From Lachnospiraceae bacterium (GTDB lineage: Bacteria; Bacillota; Clostridia; Lachnospirales; Lachnospiraceae), in assembly GCA_022774505.1 (NCBI GenBank), contig JALFLW010000003.1:61511-125510 (forward strand): DNA of 64,000 nucleotides, read 5' to 3'. Shown in pieces: positions 16,894 to 26,472 of the stretch (position 1 is the stretch's first letter; every line of letters starts with the position of its first letter). Position numbers and translations under genes: made by a program. Under the pieces are notes generated by a model. It was not told where the DNA came from. It saw only the letters and a list, made by a program, of their open reading frames with translations, and did no database searches.

Positions 16894-18282
16894 ATGGCAA
16901 CAGAAAAGAAGCAGGATATACAGGCGGCAGAGACTACAGAGGATAAGAAAAAGTCCGGCGTCAAAAAAACTGCTAAAAATACTACTTCTGTAGAAAAAGA
17001 GAAGAAAACGAAGACAGCAGCGAAGAAAAAAGATGAAACAAAAAACACAAAAAAGGAAACAGTAGAGAAAATGGAAGAAAAGAAAACAACAAAGGCAAAG
17101 TCAAAGAGTACAAAAAGCACAAAAACATCAAAAGCAAAGGGAGCGGCAGACGAAAAGAAAGAAGAGAATCACGTAAAATTTATAGAAAAGCTGAATGCAT
17201 TGAAGGAACTGGCACATACCAAAAAGAATGTTTTGGAATATCAGGAGATTAACAATTTTTTTGGAGATATGGAGCTTGATGAGGAAAAAATGGAAAAGAT
17301 CATCGAGTATCTTGAAAAAGAGGGGATTGATGTATTTCAGATTTCTGATGATAAGGATGATGTAGATGATGATATCATTCTTGGTATGGAAACAGACGGA
17401 GAGGGAGAAGAGGAAGATATCGAGAATATAGATCTGTCTGTGCCGGATGGTATAAGTATTGAGGATCCGGTGAGAATGTATCTCAAGGAAATCGGAAAAG
17501 TTCCGCTTCTGTCGGCAGAAGAAGAGGTTGATCTGGCAAAACGTATGGAAGAGGGAGATGCCGAAGCAAAGAAGAAGCTGGCAGAGGCCAACCTGCGTCT
17601 GGTAGTAAGTATCGCCAAGCGTTATGTGGGACGTGGAATGTTATTTTTGGATCTGATCCAGGAGGGAAATCTCGGTCTTATTAAAGCCGTAGAAAAGTTT
17701 GATTATAAAAAGGGATATAAATTCAGTACCTATGCAACATGGTGGATCCGCCAGGCGATCACTCGTGCTATTGCAGATCAGGCAAGAACGATCCGAATTC
17801 CTGTTCATATGGTAGAGACGATCAATAAATTTGTCCGTGTCCAGCGTCAGCTTTTGCAGGAGCTTGGAAGAGAGCCATATCCGGAGGAGATTGCAGAGCA
17901 TATGAATATGCCGGTGGACAGAGTCAGAGAAATCCAGAAGATATCTCTGGAGCCTGTATCCTTGGAGACACCGATCGGTGAAGAGGAGGACAGTCATCTG
18001 GGTGATTTTATTCAGGACGAAAATGTGCCGGTACCCGCAGAGGCGGCAGCATTTACTCTTCTCAGAGAGCAGCTTGAGGAGGTGCTTGGTACTTTGACTG
18101 AACGTGAGCAGAAGGTATTGAAGCTTCGTTTTGGTCTGGAGGATGGACGTTCAAGAACACTGGAGGAAGTAGGACGGGAGTTTGAAGTAACCAGAGAGCG
18201 TATCCGTCAGATTGAGGCAAAAGCACTTAGAAAGCTCAGACACCCAAGCCGCAGCCGTAAGCTGAAGGATTATCTGGATTGA
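16894..18282 (+). CDS. rpoD: Primary sigma factor (sigma-A) with a lysine-rich N-terminal extension
   Basis: The housekeeping sigma factor, 462 residues. Residues 1 to about 88 are a low-complexity extension of K, T, E and A. A region 1.1-like helical part follows (about 90-150), then an acidic stretch. Region 1.2 begins at [11 protein letters not shown], region 2 has [15 protein letters not shown] through [14 protein letters not shown], and region 4.2 ends the protein with [29 protein letters not shown]. It is downstream of dnaG, and its stop overlaps the TTG start of trmK by four bases. Confidence 0.96.
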   Translation: MATEKKQDIQAAETTEDKKKSGVKKTAKNTTSVEKEKKTKTAAKKKDETKNTKKETVEKMEEKKTTKAKSKSTKSTKTSKAKGAADEKKEENHVKFIEKLNALKELAHTKKNVLEYQEINNFFGDMELDEEKMEKIIEYLEKEGIDVFQISDDKDDVDDDIILGMETDGEGEEEDIENIDLSVPDGISIEDPVRMYLKEIGKVPLLSAEEEVDLAKRMEEGDAEAKKKLAEANLRLVVSIAKRYVGRGMLFLDLIQEGNLGLIKAVEKFDYKKGYKFSTYATWWIRQAITRAIADQARTIRIPVHMVETINKFVRVQRQLLQELGREPYPEEIAEHMNMPVDRVREIQKISLEPVSLETPIGEEEDSHLGDFIQDENVPVPAEAAAFTLLREQLEEVLGTLTEREQKVLKLRFGLEDGRSRTLEEVGREFEVTRERIRQIEAKALRKLRHPSRSRKLKDYLD

Positions 18283-18992
18283 TCCGGCTGTCAGAACGGC
18301 TGCAGACAGTGGCACACCAGGTGGAAATCTGCGGTGTGACTGCGGACATTGGCTGCGACCATGGGTTTACGTCGATCTATCTGATCCAGCAGGGTATATC
18401 CCACCGGGTGATTGCTATGGACATAAATAAAGGTCCATTGGAAAGGGCCAGAGATCATGTGGAGCAATACGGTCTTTCCGGACAGATTGAGCTCCGCCTG
18501 TCGGATGGGGCAGAGAAACTCAGACCGGGAGAGGCGGACACGCTCCTGATCAGCGGTATGGGAGGTGCCCTGATCTGTAAGATCCTGGATGACTCACCGG
18601 AGGTGGTAAAGGAAGTGAAGGAGCTGGTGCTTTCTCCTCAGTCGGAGTGGGCGGTGGTACGTCATTATCTTCAAAATCATGGCTTTAGGATCTCAAGAGA
18701 AGCAATGGTATGTGATCAGGGAAAATATTATCTTGTTTTGAGAGCCGTACCGGGAGAGCAGAATTATTGTGATGAGATAGAATATACATATGGAAAATAT
18801 CTTTTGGAAAACGGGGATGAATGTCTTGCTTCTTTTTTAAAAAAAGAAGATATCAGGATCCGGAGGATATTAAAAGGGATGGAGTCGAAAAAATTATCGG
18901 AACAGGCAGAAAGGCAGAAGCGGGAACTGACCGGGGAGCTTGACAATGTCAGACGTGCCATGCAAATATGTCTGGCCAGAAAGGAAGGGTGA
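18279..18992 (+). CDS. trmK: tRNA (adenine(22)-N(1))-methyltransferase
   Basis: TrmK methylates N1 of A22 in tRNA using S-adenosylmethionine. The 237-residue protein begins with the family's RLQTVAHQV helix, then shows the Rossmann motif [13 protein letters not shown], the acidic end of strand 2 ([12 protein letters not shown]) and SGMGGALI in place of the usual catalytic motif. The C-terminal coiled-coil half, rich in K, E and R, is also typical. It starts at a TTG that overlaps the rpoD stop, with AAGGA nine bases upstream, so it is coupled to rpoD. Confidence 0.92.
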   Translation: MIRLSERLQTVAHQVEICGVTADIGCDHGFTSIYLIQQGISHRVIAMDINKGPLERARDHVEQYGLSGQIELRLSDGAEKLRPGEADTLLISGMGGALICKILDDSPEVVKEVKELVLSPQSEWAVVRHYLQNHGFRISREAMVCDQGKYYLVLRAVPGEQNYCDEIEYTYGKYLLENGDECLASFLKKEDIRIRRILKGMESKKLSEQAERQKRELTGELDNVRRAMQICLARKEG

Positions 18993-18995
18993 CTT

Positions 18996-20648
18996 ATGGT
19001 GAAGGTAGTAGTAGACGGGGATACCGTTCAATATGAGAGAGGTACTACATATTTAGAGATTGCAAAAGATTTTCAGAAGAATTATGAGCATGATATTATA
19101 TTGGCAAAACGGGGAGAAAAGCTTATCGAGCTGAATAAATCAGTCAATAAAGATCAGGAGATCACATTTCTCATGACTTCCAGCGACAGCGGTTATAAAA
19201 CATACGTCAGAGGAGTAACGCTTCTGATGCTTCGCAGTTTTTATCATGTGGCAGGTGATAAGGGGCTGGAGAATGTTTTTGTGAAGCATACGCTGGGAGA
19301 CAATGTATATTGTGAGGCGGAAGGAGTAGAGATCACAAAAGAACTGCTTTCAGAGATCGAAGCATTTATGCGTAGTCTCGTAGAGCAGGATAAGGTATTC
19401 CACAAAAAATCAGTCAGTACATCTACGGCGGTGGAAACCTTTGAAAAATACGGCATGAAAGATAAAAAGAAGCTTTTTGAATACCGAAGAGTATCAAAAG
19501 TAAATATTTACAATCTGGATGGATTTGAAGATTATTATTATGGATATATGCCGCCGTCAACGGGGATATTAAAGTATTTTCGTCTGGAAAAATATGATAA
19601 AGGATTTTTAATCTGTCTGCCAAACCGGAAACATCCGGAGACACTGGCACCCATCCGGGAGACCCCGAAGCTGTTTGCAACACTGCAGGAGGCAAGTGAA
19701 TGGGGACGGATGATGAATGTGGATACGGTGGGGGCTTTGAATGATGTGATCTCTCATGGTGGCATCACGGATCTGATCCTGGTACAGGAGGCACTACAGG
19801 AAAAGAAGATTGCAGAGATTGCAGAGCAGATCGCGGGAGACAGAAGCCGGAAATTTGTTATGATCGCCGGTCCGTCCTCTTCGGGAAAGACATCTTTTTC
19901 ACACCGCTTGTCGATCCAGCTTCGCACACATGGACTGAAGCCGCATACGATTGCTTTGGATAATTATTTTAAAGACCGCAAGGACACACCTCTGGATGAA
20001 GACGGAAATTATAATTTTGAGTGTCTGGAAGCGATTGACACCAGACAATTTAATGAAGATATGATGGCACTGTTGGAAGGAAAAAGAGTGGAGCTTCCGG
20101 AGTTTAATTTTTTGGTCGGAAAGAGAGAGTACAACGGAGATTATCGTCAGCTTGGCCCAGAGGATATTCTCGTGATCGAGGGGATTCATGGGCTGAATGA
20201 GAAAATGTCATACTCTCTTCCAAAGGAAAGCAAATTTAAGATATATATCAGTGCACTGACACAGTTAAATATTGATGAACATAACCGTATCTCAACTACG
20301 GATGGCCGTCTGATAAGGCGGATGGTCAGGGATGCCAGAACAAGAGGGGCATCGGCAATGCATACGATTGGCATGTGGCCTTCTGTGCGCCGCGGAGAGG
20401 ATCAGTATATCTTTCCGTTTCAGGAGGAAGCGGATGTTATGTTTAATTCGGCCCTGATCTATGAACTGGCTGTGTTAAAGCCGTATGCGGAATCAATCCT
20501 GTTTGGGATTCCGAAGGATGTGCCGGAGTATGTGGAGGCAAAGAGGCTTCTGAAGTTTCTGGATTACTTTATCGGTGTCAGCAGTGAAGAAATACCAAAA
20601 AATTCTCTGATGAGAGAGTTTGTAGGTGGAAGTATTTTCAGAGTGTAG
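18996..20648 (+). CDS. Nucleoside kinase (TGS - ThrRS-like - uridine kinase fusion)
   Basis: A 550-residue multidomain protein common in clostridia. An N-terminal TGS domain (about 1-62) and a segment resembling the threonyl-tRNA synthetase second additional domain (about 65-230) precede a uridine-kinase/phosphoribulokinase-type P-loop domain. The Walker A sequence is GPSSSGKTSFSHRL (near residue 292), followed by LDNYFKDR and IEGIHGLNE. The likely reaction is phosphorylation of a nucleoside such as uridine; the meaning of the synthetase-like part is unknown. It begins three bases after the trmK stop with AGGAAGGGTG as ribosome site. Confidence 0.88.
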   Translation: MVKVVVDGDTVQYERGTTYLEIAKDFQKNYEHDIILAKRGEKLIELNKSVNKDQEITFLMTSSDSGYKTYVRGVTLLMLRSFYHVAGDKGLENVFVKHTLGDNVYCEAEGVEITKELLSEIEAFMRSLVEQDKVFHKKSVSTSTAVETFEKYGMKDKKKLFEYRRVSKVNIYNLDGFEDYYYGYMPPSTGILKYFRLEKYDKGFLICLPNRKHPETLAPIRETPKLFATLQEASEWGRMMNVDTVGALNDVISHGGITDLILVQEALQEKKIAEIAEQIAGDRSRKFVMIAGPSSSGKTSFSHRLSIQLRTHGLKPHTIALDNYFKDRKDTPLDEDGNYNFECLEAIDTRQFNEDMMALLEGKRVELPEFNFLVGKREYNGDYRQLGPEDILVIEGIHGLNEKMSYSLPKESKFKIYISALTQLNIDEHNRISTTDGRLIRRMVRDARTRGASAMHTIGMWPSVRRGEDQYIFPFQEEADVMFNSALIYELAVLKPYAESILFGIPKDVPEYVEAKRLLKFLDYFIGVSSEEIPKNSLMREFVGGSIFRV

Positions 20649-20740
20649 CAGTATAGACCGGATAGAAAATACGAAAGCATATTTATAGAAAAGAGTATTT
20701 GGACGCAGAGACAGATATTTGGAAAGGCAAGGTGAACAGA

Positions 20741-21577
20741 GTGGCAGTAATAATTGATGGAAAAAAGATTTCAGCACAGATCAAGGATGAATTGAAAGAA
20801 AAAGTGGCACAGCTTAAGGAAAAAGGCATAGAGGTGACACTGGCCGTAATACAGGTTGGTAATGATCCCGCATCAACGGTATATGTGGGCAATAAAAAGA
20901 AAGCCTGTGCTTATGTCGGGATCAGGTCGCTGGCATATGAGCTTCCGGAGGAGACAACGCAGGAGGAGCTTCTTGATCTGGTCCGTGAATTAAATGATCG
21001 GAAGGATGTAAACGGTATATTGGTCCAGCTGCCTTTACCTGCACATATTGACGAGGACACAGTGATCCGCACCATTGCTCCGGAGAAGGACGTAGATGGT
21101 TTTCATCCTCAAAGTGTCGGAATGCTCAGTATCGGACAGAAAGGCTTTGTATCATGTACACCGGCGGGCATCATTCAGCTGTTAAAGAGATCAGGCATTG
21201 AGATCGAGGGAAAGGAATGTGTTGTAGTAGGTCGCAGCAATATTGTAGGCAAACCAATGGCAATGCTTCTGATCCGTGAAAACGGAACAGTGACGGTGTG
21301 TCATTCCCGGACCAGAGATCTGAAAGAGGTTACAAAACGGGCAGACATTCTGGTAGTTGCGATCGGAAAACGTCAGTTTATTACGGCCGATTATGTAAAG
21401 GAAGGGGCAGCAGTCATTGATGTTGGAATGCATCGCAAAGAGGATGGAAAGCTTTGCGGAGATGTGGACTTTGATTCGGTAGAACCGGTAGCGGGTGCTA
21501 TCACACCGGTGCCGGGCGGTGTCGGACCGATGACCATTGCCATGTTGATGAATAACTGCGTTGCTTCTGTTGAATAG
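20741..21577 (+). CDS. folD: Bifunctional methylene-THF dehydrogenase / methenyl-THF cyclohydrolase
   Basis: FolD interconverts 5,10-methylene-, methenyl- and 10-formyl-tetrahydrofolate. The 278-residue product has the catalytic lysine in YVGNKKKAC, the QLPLPAHIDE motif, and the NADP-binding VVGRSNIVGKPMA followed by TPVPGGVGPMT. The frame is open upstream to a TTG at 20699, but the family's N-terminus (MAVIIDGKKI) corresponds to GTG 20741, which has CAAGG eight bases before it. It lies in the same direction as the nucleoside kinase and rimO. Confidence 0.95.
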   Translation: MAVIIDGKKISAQIKDELKEKVAQLKEKGIEVTLAVIQVGNDPASTVYVGNKKKACAYVGIRSLAYELPEETTQEELLDLVRELNDRKDVNGILVQLPLPAHIDEDTVIRTIAPEKDVDGFHPQSVGMLSIGQKGFVSCTPAGIIQLLKRSGIEIEGKECVVVGRSNIVGKPMAMLLIRENGTVTVCHSRTRDLKEVTKRADILVVAIGKRQFITADYVKEGAAVIDVGMHRKEDGKLCGDVDFDSVEPVAGAITPVPGGVGPMTIAMLMNNCVASVE

Positions 21578-21618
21578 AGCAAATTGTTATAATTAGTATC
21601 AGGAATGGAGAGCAGGAC

Positions 21619-22971
21619 ATGAATATATTTTTTGTGTCTCTTGGCTGTGATAAAAATCTGGTGGATAGTGAGATGATGATCACTTCACTGCGTAAAGACG
21701 GCTTTGAGATCGTTGACAGGGAAGAAGAGGCAGATATTATTGTTGTGAATACCTGTTGTTTCATAGGGGATGCCAAGGAAGAAAGTATTAACATGCTTCT
21801 GGAGATGGCCGGTTACAAAGAAAATGGAAAATGCCGGCTGCTGGTGGCTGCCGGTTGTCTGGCACAGCGTTATCATAAGGAGATACAGACGGAGATCCCG
21901 GAAGTTGATGTGATAATAGGTACTATGGGATATGAAGAGATGGGACAGATGCTGCACAAAGCTCTGGAACAGAAGGGGGTGCTGGAAAGTCTGAAAAGCA
22001 TTGACTATCTGCCGACTCCGCTGACAGACAGAGATAATACGTCAGGTGGAAGTTATGCATATCTGAAAATAGCAGAGGGATGTGATAAATGCTGCACATA
22101 TTGTATTATACCTAAAGTACGTGGCCATTATCGCAGTGTGCCGATAGAAAATCTGGTCAAACAGGCAGAACATCTGGCAGAGAATGGTGTAAGGGAATTG
22201 ATACTGGTAGCTCAGGAGACAACGCTTTATGGTACAGATCTGTATGGAACGAAAAGTCTGCCGCTGCTTTTGGAAAAATTATCAGAGGTAGAACAGATCC
22301 GCTGGATCCGGATCTTATATTGTTATCCGGAAGAAATTACAAAAGAGCTGGTAGAAACAATGAAGAAGCTGCCTAAGGTGTGTCATTATCTGGATATTCC
22401 GATACAGCACGGAGCGGACCGGATTCTGAAAAAGATGGGGAGAAGGACAGAAAGCAGGCAGCTTACACAGATGATACAGTATCTGCGGCAGGAGATTCCT
22501 GATATTGCCCTGAGAACCACTTTGATCACCGGATTTCCGGGAGAAACTGCGGAGGATTTTGAAAAGCTGCAGGAATTTGTAAAAACAATGCGGTTTGACA
22601 GATTGGGTGTATTTACTTATTCCCGGGAGGAGGATACACCGGCTGCTGAAATGCCGGAGCAGATTCCGGAGGAAATCAAGGAGGAACGCCGCGATGTGAT
22701 AATGGCGATGCAGCAGGAGATCGCATTTGAAAAGAACGAATCCCGTATTGGACAGGAAATGGATGTGATGATAGAAGGATACCTGCCGGAGGATGATGTC
22801 TATGTAGGCAGGAGTTACATGGATGCGCCGGATGTAGATGGTTTTGTATTTTTATCAACCGGCTGGAATCTGATGACAGGCGATTATGTGAAAGTACGGA
22901 TCATACAGGCACAGGAATATGATCTGATAGGAGAAGTGATAGAGGAGGATGACGATGAATTTACCAAATAA
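21619..22971 (+). CDS. rimO: Ribosomal protein S12 methylthiotransferase
   Basis: RimO methylthiolates an aspartate of ribosomal protein S12. The 450-residue protein starts with the diagnostic FFVSLGCDKNLVDSEMM, has NTCCFIGDAKEESI, and carries the radical SAM cysteines in GCDKCCTYC. It ends with a TRAM domain that continues to the stop. It overlaps the beginning of pgsA by 17 bases, and the GAGGAGG ribosome site of pgsA lies inside the end of rimO, a common clostridial pairing. Confidence 0.96.
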   Translation: MNIFFVSLGCDKNLVDSEMMITSLRKDGFEIVDREEEADIIVVNTCCFIGDAKEESINMLLEMAGYKENGKCRLLVAAGCLAQRYHKEIQTEIPEVDVIIGTMGYEEMGQMLHKALEQKGVLESLKSIDYLPTPLTDRDNTSGGSYAYLKIAEGCDKCCTYCIIPKVRGHYRSVPIENLVKQAEHLAENGVRELILVAQETTLYGTDLYGTKSLPLLLEKLSEVEQIRWIRILYCYPEEITKELVETMKKLPKVCHYLDIPIQHGADRILKKMGRRTESRQLTQMIQYLRQEIPDIALRTTLITGFPGETAEDFEKLQEFVKTMRFDRLGVFTYSREEDTPAAEMPEQIPEEIKEERRDVIMAMQQEIAFEKNESRIGQEMDVMIEGYLPEDDVYVGRSYMDAPDVDGFVFLSTGWNLMTGDYVKVRIIQAQEYDLIGEVIEEDDDEFTK

Positions 22972-23503
22972 GATTACGATGTTTCGTGTGATATTTATTC
23001 CGTTTTTTGTATTTTTTATGCTTTCGGAGCAGATTGCGTATCATAATTATATTGCCGTGGCAATCTTTATCGTGGCAAGTCTTACGGACATGCTGGATGG
23101 TAAAATTGCGAGAAAATATAATCTCGTATCCAATTTTGGCAAATTTATGGATCCTCTGGCGGATAAACTGTTGGTAAGCTCTGCTATGATCTGTTTTGTG
23201 GCGATTCCGTCTAATCCCATGCCGGCATGGGTTGTTATTGTGATCATTGCCAGAGAGTTTATCATCAGTGGTTTCCGTCTTGTGGCATCTGATGCCGGGG
23301 TTGTGATTGCTGCAAGCTACTGGGGTAAGATCAAGACGGTTACACAGATGATCATGGCGATTTTGCTAATTGTGAACTGGGACGGAAAGATTATAAATGT
23401 CGTAGAGAATATATTTATTTATGCGGCACTGATCCTGACAGTTATTTCCCTGATCGATTATATGGTAAAGAACTGGAATGTCATGCGGGATGGAAATATG
23501 TGA
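22955..23503 (+). CDS. pgsA: CDP-diacylglycerol--glycerol-3-phosphate 3-phosphatidyltransferase
   Basis: PgsA makes phosphatidylglycerophosphate in the membrane. The 182-residue protein carries the CDP-alcohol phosphotransferase motif D-G-x2-A-R-x8-G-x3-D-x3-D, seen as DMLDGKIARKYNLVSNFGKFMDPLADK, and several membrane helices. ATG 22955 is preferred to 22949 because GAGGAGG lies six bases ahead of it and would abut the earlier codon. It is translationally coupled to rimO. Confidence 0.94.
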   Translation: MNLPNKITMFRVIFIPFFVFFMLSEQIAYHNYIAVAIFIVASLTDMLDGKIARKYNLVSNFGKFMDPLADKLLVSSAMICFVAIPSNPMPAWVVIVIIAREFIISGFRLVASDAGVVIAASYWGKIKTVTQMIMAILLIVNWDGKIINVVENIFIYAALILTVISLIDYMVKNWNVMRDGNM

Positions 23504-23549
23504 TGCTGTCCGGATATGGAAATGAAAAAGCGGATAAAGGAAATGAAAT

Positions 23550-24797
23550 ATGAGCGAGATTTTAATCATTGGTGGTGGAGCCGCAGGGATGATGGCTGCC
23601 ATTGCGGCGGCAGACAATGGGAATCATGTGACTCTGTTGGAAAAAAATGAGAAACCGGGCAAAAAGATTTTTATCACCGGAAAAGGGCGATGCAATATTA
23701 CGAATGACAGTGATGTTGAAAATCTATTACAGCATACAATAAGAAATCCTAAGTTTTTATATAGTGCATTTTATACCTTTGACAGTGGACGCATGATGGA
23801 ATTTTTGGAAAAGGAAGGACTTAAGATCAAGACTGAGAGAGGAAACAGGGTGTTTCCGCAGTCAGATCATTCGTCAGATGTTATTAAAACCTTAGAAAAT
23901 GCCATGAAAAAAAGAGGGGTTCAGGTCAGACTTCGTACAAGGGCAGTGGAGATCAGGGAACGGGACGGACGATGCACAGGTGTTGTTGTATGTGCAGCAT
24001 CAAATGGAGAGAAAAAATTTATTCCGGCGGACGCAGTGATCATTGCCACGGGAGGAGTTTCATATCCGTCAACAGGTTCTACCGGAGACGGGATCCGCTT
24101 TGCGGTAAGTCTCGGACATAGGACAGAGGAGGCAATGCCTTCGCTGGTGCCTTTTGAGATCCGGGAGGACTTTTGTCAGAAAATGCAGGGGTTATCCTTG
24201 AAAAATATATCTCTGAAAATGGTAAAGGGCAAGAAGGTTTTGTATGAAGAATTGGGTGAAATGCTCTTTACACATTTCGGGATCAGCGGACCACTGGTAT
24301 TGACAGCAAGCTGTTATTTTACAAAACCGGAGGATGACATCAGGGTTTTACTAGATCTGAAACCGGCATTGTCAGAAAAGCAGCTGGATGAGCGGATATT
24401 GAGAGATTTTTCGCAGAATAAAAACAGTTATTTTAAAAATTCTCTGGGAAAGCTTCTGCCTTCCAAAATGATCCCGGTGATCGTGGAACTTTCCGGGATC
24501 GATCCGCAAAAGATGGTCAATGAGATAACGAAAGAAGAGCGGAGAAATCTGGCGGTTTTATTAAAGCATCTGGAGATGCATGTATCTGGGCTGCGCGGCT
24601 TTAATGAGGCGATCGTTACCAGAGGGGGAGTCAGTGTCAGGGATGTTGATCCGGGGACCATGGAGTCAAAGAAGATACGAGGTCTGTATTTTGCAGGGGA
24701 GGTACTTGATCTGGATGCAGTTACCGGCGGATATAATCTTCAGATCGCATGGTCTACCGGGTATCTGGCAGGGTTTTCAGCGGGGCAGCCTGTATGA
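23550..24797 (+). CDS. FAD-dependent oxidoreductase, HI0933/BaiN family
   Basis: A 415-residue flavoprotein with an N-terminal FAD-binding motif (LIIGGGAAGMMAAIAA), the family signature KIFITGKGRCNITN, the ATGGVSYPSTGSTGDG segment, and a C-terminal GGVSVRDVDPGTMESK...YFAGEVLDLDAVTGGYN part. BaiN in a bile-acid 7-dehydroxylating clostridium belongs to this family, but most members (YhiN-like) are widespread with unknown substrates and there is no bai gene nearby. It sits between pgsA and cmk, as in many clostridia. Confidence 0.88.
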   Translation: MSEILIIGGGAAGMMAAIAAADNGNHVTLLEKNEKPGKKIFITGKGRCNITNDSDVENLLQHTIRNPKFLYSAFYTFDSGRMMEFLEKEGLKIKTERGNRVFPQSDHSSDVIKTLENAMKKRGVQVRLRTRAVEIRERDGRCTGVVVCAASNGEKKFIPADAVIIATGGVSYPSTGSTGDGIRFAVSLGHRTEEAMPSLVPFEIREDFCQKMQGLSLKNISLKMVKGKKVLYEELGEMLFTHFGISGPLVLTASCYFTKPEDDIRVLLDLKPALSEKQLDERILRDFSQNKNSYFKNSLGKLLPSKMIPVIVELSGIDPQKMVNEITKEERRNLAVLLKHLEMHVSGLRGFNEAIVTRGGVSVRDVDPGTMESKKIRGLYFAGEVLDLDAVTGGYNLQIAWSTGYLAGFSAGQPV

Positions 24798-24860
24798 GGC
24801 GGCTGTTTTATGAGTGAATATAATAAGAGAAGAAATCAGCACAAGAGAAAGGAAATTAAA

Positions 24861-25529
24861 ATGAAAAGTATAGCAATTGATGGACCGGCAGGTGCAGGAA
24901 AAAGCACGATTGCCAGAAAAGTAGCAGAAAAATTATCATTTATCTATGTAGATACCGGAGCAATGTACCGTTCCATGGCTTTGTATTTTATCCGCCATGA
25001 TATTTCAGCCGGGGAAGAACAAAAGATAGTACAGGCATGTCCGGATATTCATGTTTCGATCACTTATGAGAATGGAGAGCAGCAGGTGATCTTAAATGGA
25101 GAAAATGTCAATGGTCTGATCCGGACAGAGGAAGTCAGCATGATGACTTCAGATACATCGAAATATCCGGTTGTGCGCGAAAAGCTTTTAAGTCTTCAAC
25201 GTGACCTCGCAGACAAAGAAAATGTTATTATGGACGGCAGAGATATCGGAACGTGCGTTCTTCCGGGAGCAGATGTGAAGATTTATCTGACAGCCAGTGC
25301 ACAGGAACGTGCCCGCAGAAGATACAAAGAGCAGACGGAGAGAGGACTGGACTGTGACATAAAAGAGATTGAGAGAGATATCATTGCAAGAGATCAGCAG
25401 GATATGAACCGTGATGTGGCACCACTTCGTCAGGCAGAGGATGCGGTTCTGGTGGATTCTTCCGATATGACCATTGATCAGGTGGTAGATGAGATCATCC
25501 GGATCTATCAGGAGAAAGTGTCTGAGTGA
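24861..25529 (+). CDS. cmk: (d)CMP kinase
   Basis: Cytidylate kinase phosphorylates CMP and dCMP. The 222-residue product begins with IAIDGPAGAGKSTIARKVA (P-loop) and DTGAMYR, and contains MDGRDIGTCVLPGADVKIYL. The frame runs upstream to 24810, but ATG 24861 fits the family N-terminus and has AAAGGA before it. The order cmk-ispH-S1 downstream is a conserved clostridial group. Confidence 0.95.
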   Translation: MKSIAIDGPAGAGKSTIARKVAEKLSFIYVDTGAMYRSMALYFIRHDISAGEEQKIVQACPDIHVSITYENGEQQVILNGENVNGLIRTEEVSMMTSDTSKYPVVREKLLSLQRDLADKENVIMDGRDIGTCVLPGADVKIYLTASAQERARRRYKEQTERGLDCDIKEIERDIIARDQQDMNRDVAPLRQAEDAVLVDSSDMTIDQVVDEIIRIYQEKVSE

Positions 25530-25623
25530 GTGTGATCAGAACCGCCCGGTGGCTTTATGCAAGAGACTGCGGATGGTACTGCTGTTAATATATGAGGGAT
25601 TAATTTGAAGGATGGTTGATGAA

Positions 25624-26472
25624 ATGAAGGTGACGGTAGCAAAGAGTGCAGGATTTTGCTTTGGAGTAAAGCGGGCTGTTGATACAGTATATCAGCAGCT
25701 TGAAAAAGGAGAAAGGGTATTTACGCTTGGACCGATCATTCATAATGAGCAGGTTGTGCAGGAGCTGGAAGAAAGGGGAGTTGAAATGATTAATTCCCTG
25801 GAGAAACTTGCCGATATAAAGGGAGGAACGGTAGTTATACGTTCTCATGGGGTGTCCGAAAAGGTCATCCGGCAGTTGGAGAAGTATGATATCAAAGTAG
25901 TTGATGCGACCTGTCCGTTTGTGAGCAAGATACATAGGATAGTTCAGGAAAAGTACAAAGAGGGATGTCAGATCATCATAATAGGGAATAAGACACACCC
26001 GGAAGTGGAGGGAATCAATGGGTGGTGCGAAAACAGTGCGGTTGTTTTGGAAACGATAGAAGAAGCAGAAAGTTTTCGGCCGGATCCACAAAAAAAGTTG
26101 TGTATTGTATCACAAACGACTTTTAATTACAAGAAATTTAAAGATATGGTTGATATTTTTGGAAAAAAGAGTTATGATATACTTGTTATGAATACAATTT
26201 GCAACGCTACCGAAGAGCGTCAGACTGAAGCAGGTACTATTGCAAGGCAATCCGACGCGATGTTGGTGATAGGTGGAAAACACAGCTCGAACACCCAGAA
26301 GCTGTATGAAATCTGCAGCAAAGAGTGTCCGAACACATATTTTATACAGACACTTGACGACCTGAATTTGGAACAATTTCAATCTTTTCGTAGCGTGGGT
26401 ATTACTGCCGGGGCATCGACCCCAAATAATATTATTAAGGAGGTTCAATCATATGTCAGACATGAACAATGA
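25624..26472 (+). CDS. ispH: 4-hydroxy-3-methylbut-2-enyl diphosphate reductase
   Basis: IspH performs the last step of the MEP isoprenoid pathway with a 4Fe-4S cluster. The 282-residue protein holds the three cluster cysteines, in AKSAGFCFGVKRA, VDATCPFV and MNTICNAT, with the HNEQVVQEL histidine and TSASTPNN-like GASTPNN. ATG 25624 matches the family N-terminus; the frame is open to 25612. The gene's last 20 bases overlap the start of the S1 protein, whose AAGGAGG site lies inside ispH. In some clostridia ispH and S1 are one fused gene, but here they remain separate. Confidence 0.95.
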   Translation: MKVTVAKSAGFCFGVKRAVDTVYQQLEKGERVFTLGPIIHNEQVVQELEERGVEMINSLEKLADIKGGTVVIRSHGVSEKVIRQLEKYDIKVVDATCPFVSKIHRIVQEKYKEGCQIIIIGNKTHPEVEGINGWCENSAVVLETIEEAESFRPDPQKKLCIVSQTTFNYKKFKDMVDIFGKKSYDILVMNTICNATEERQTEAGTIARQSDAMLVIGGKHSSNTQKLYEICSKECPNTYFIQTLDDLNLEQFQSFRSVGITAGASTPNNIIKEVQSYVRHEQ

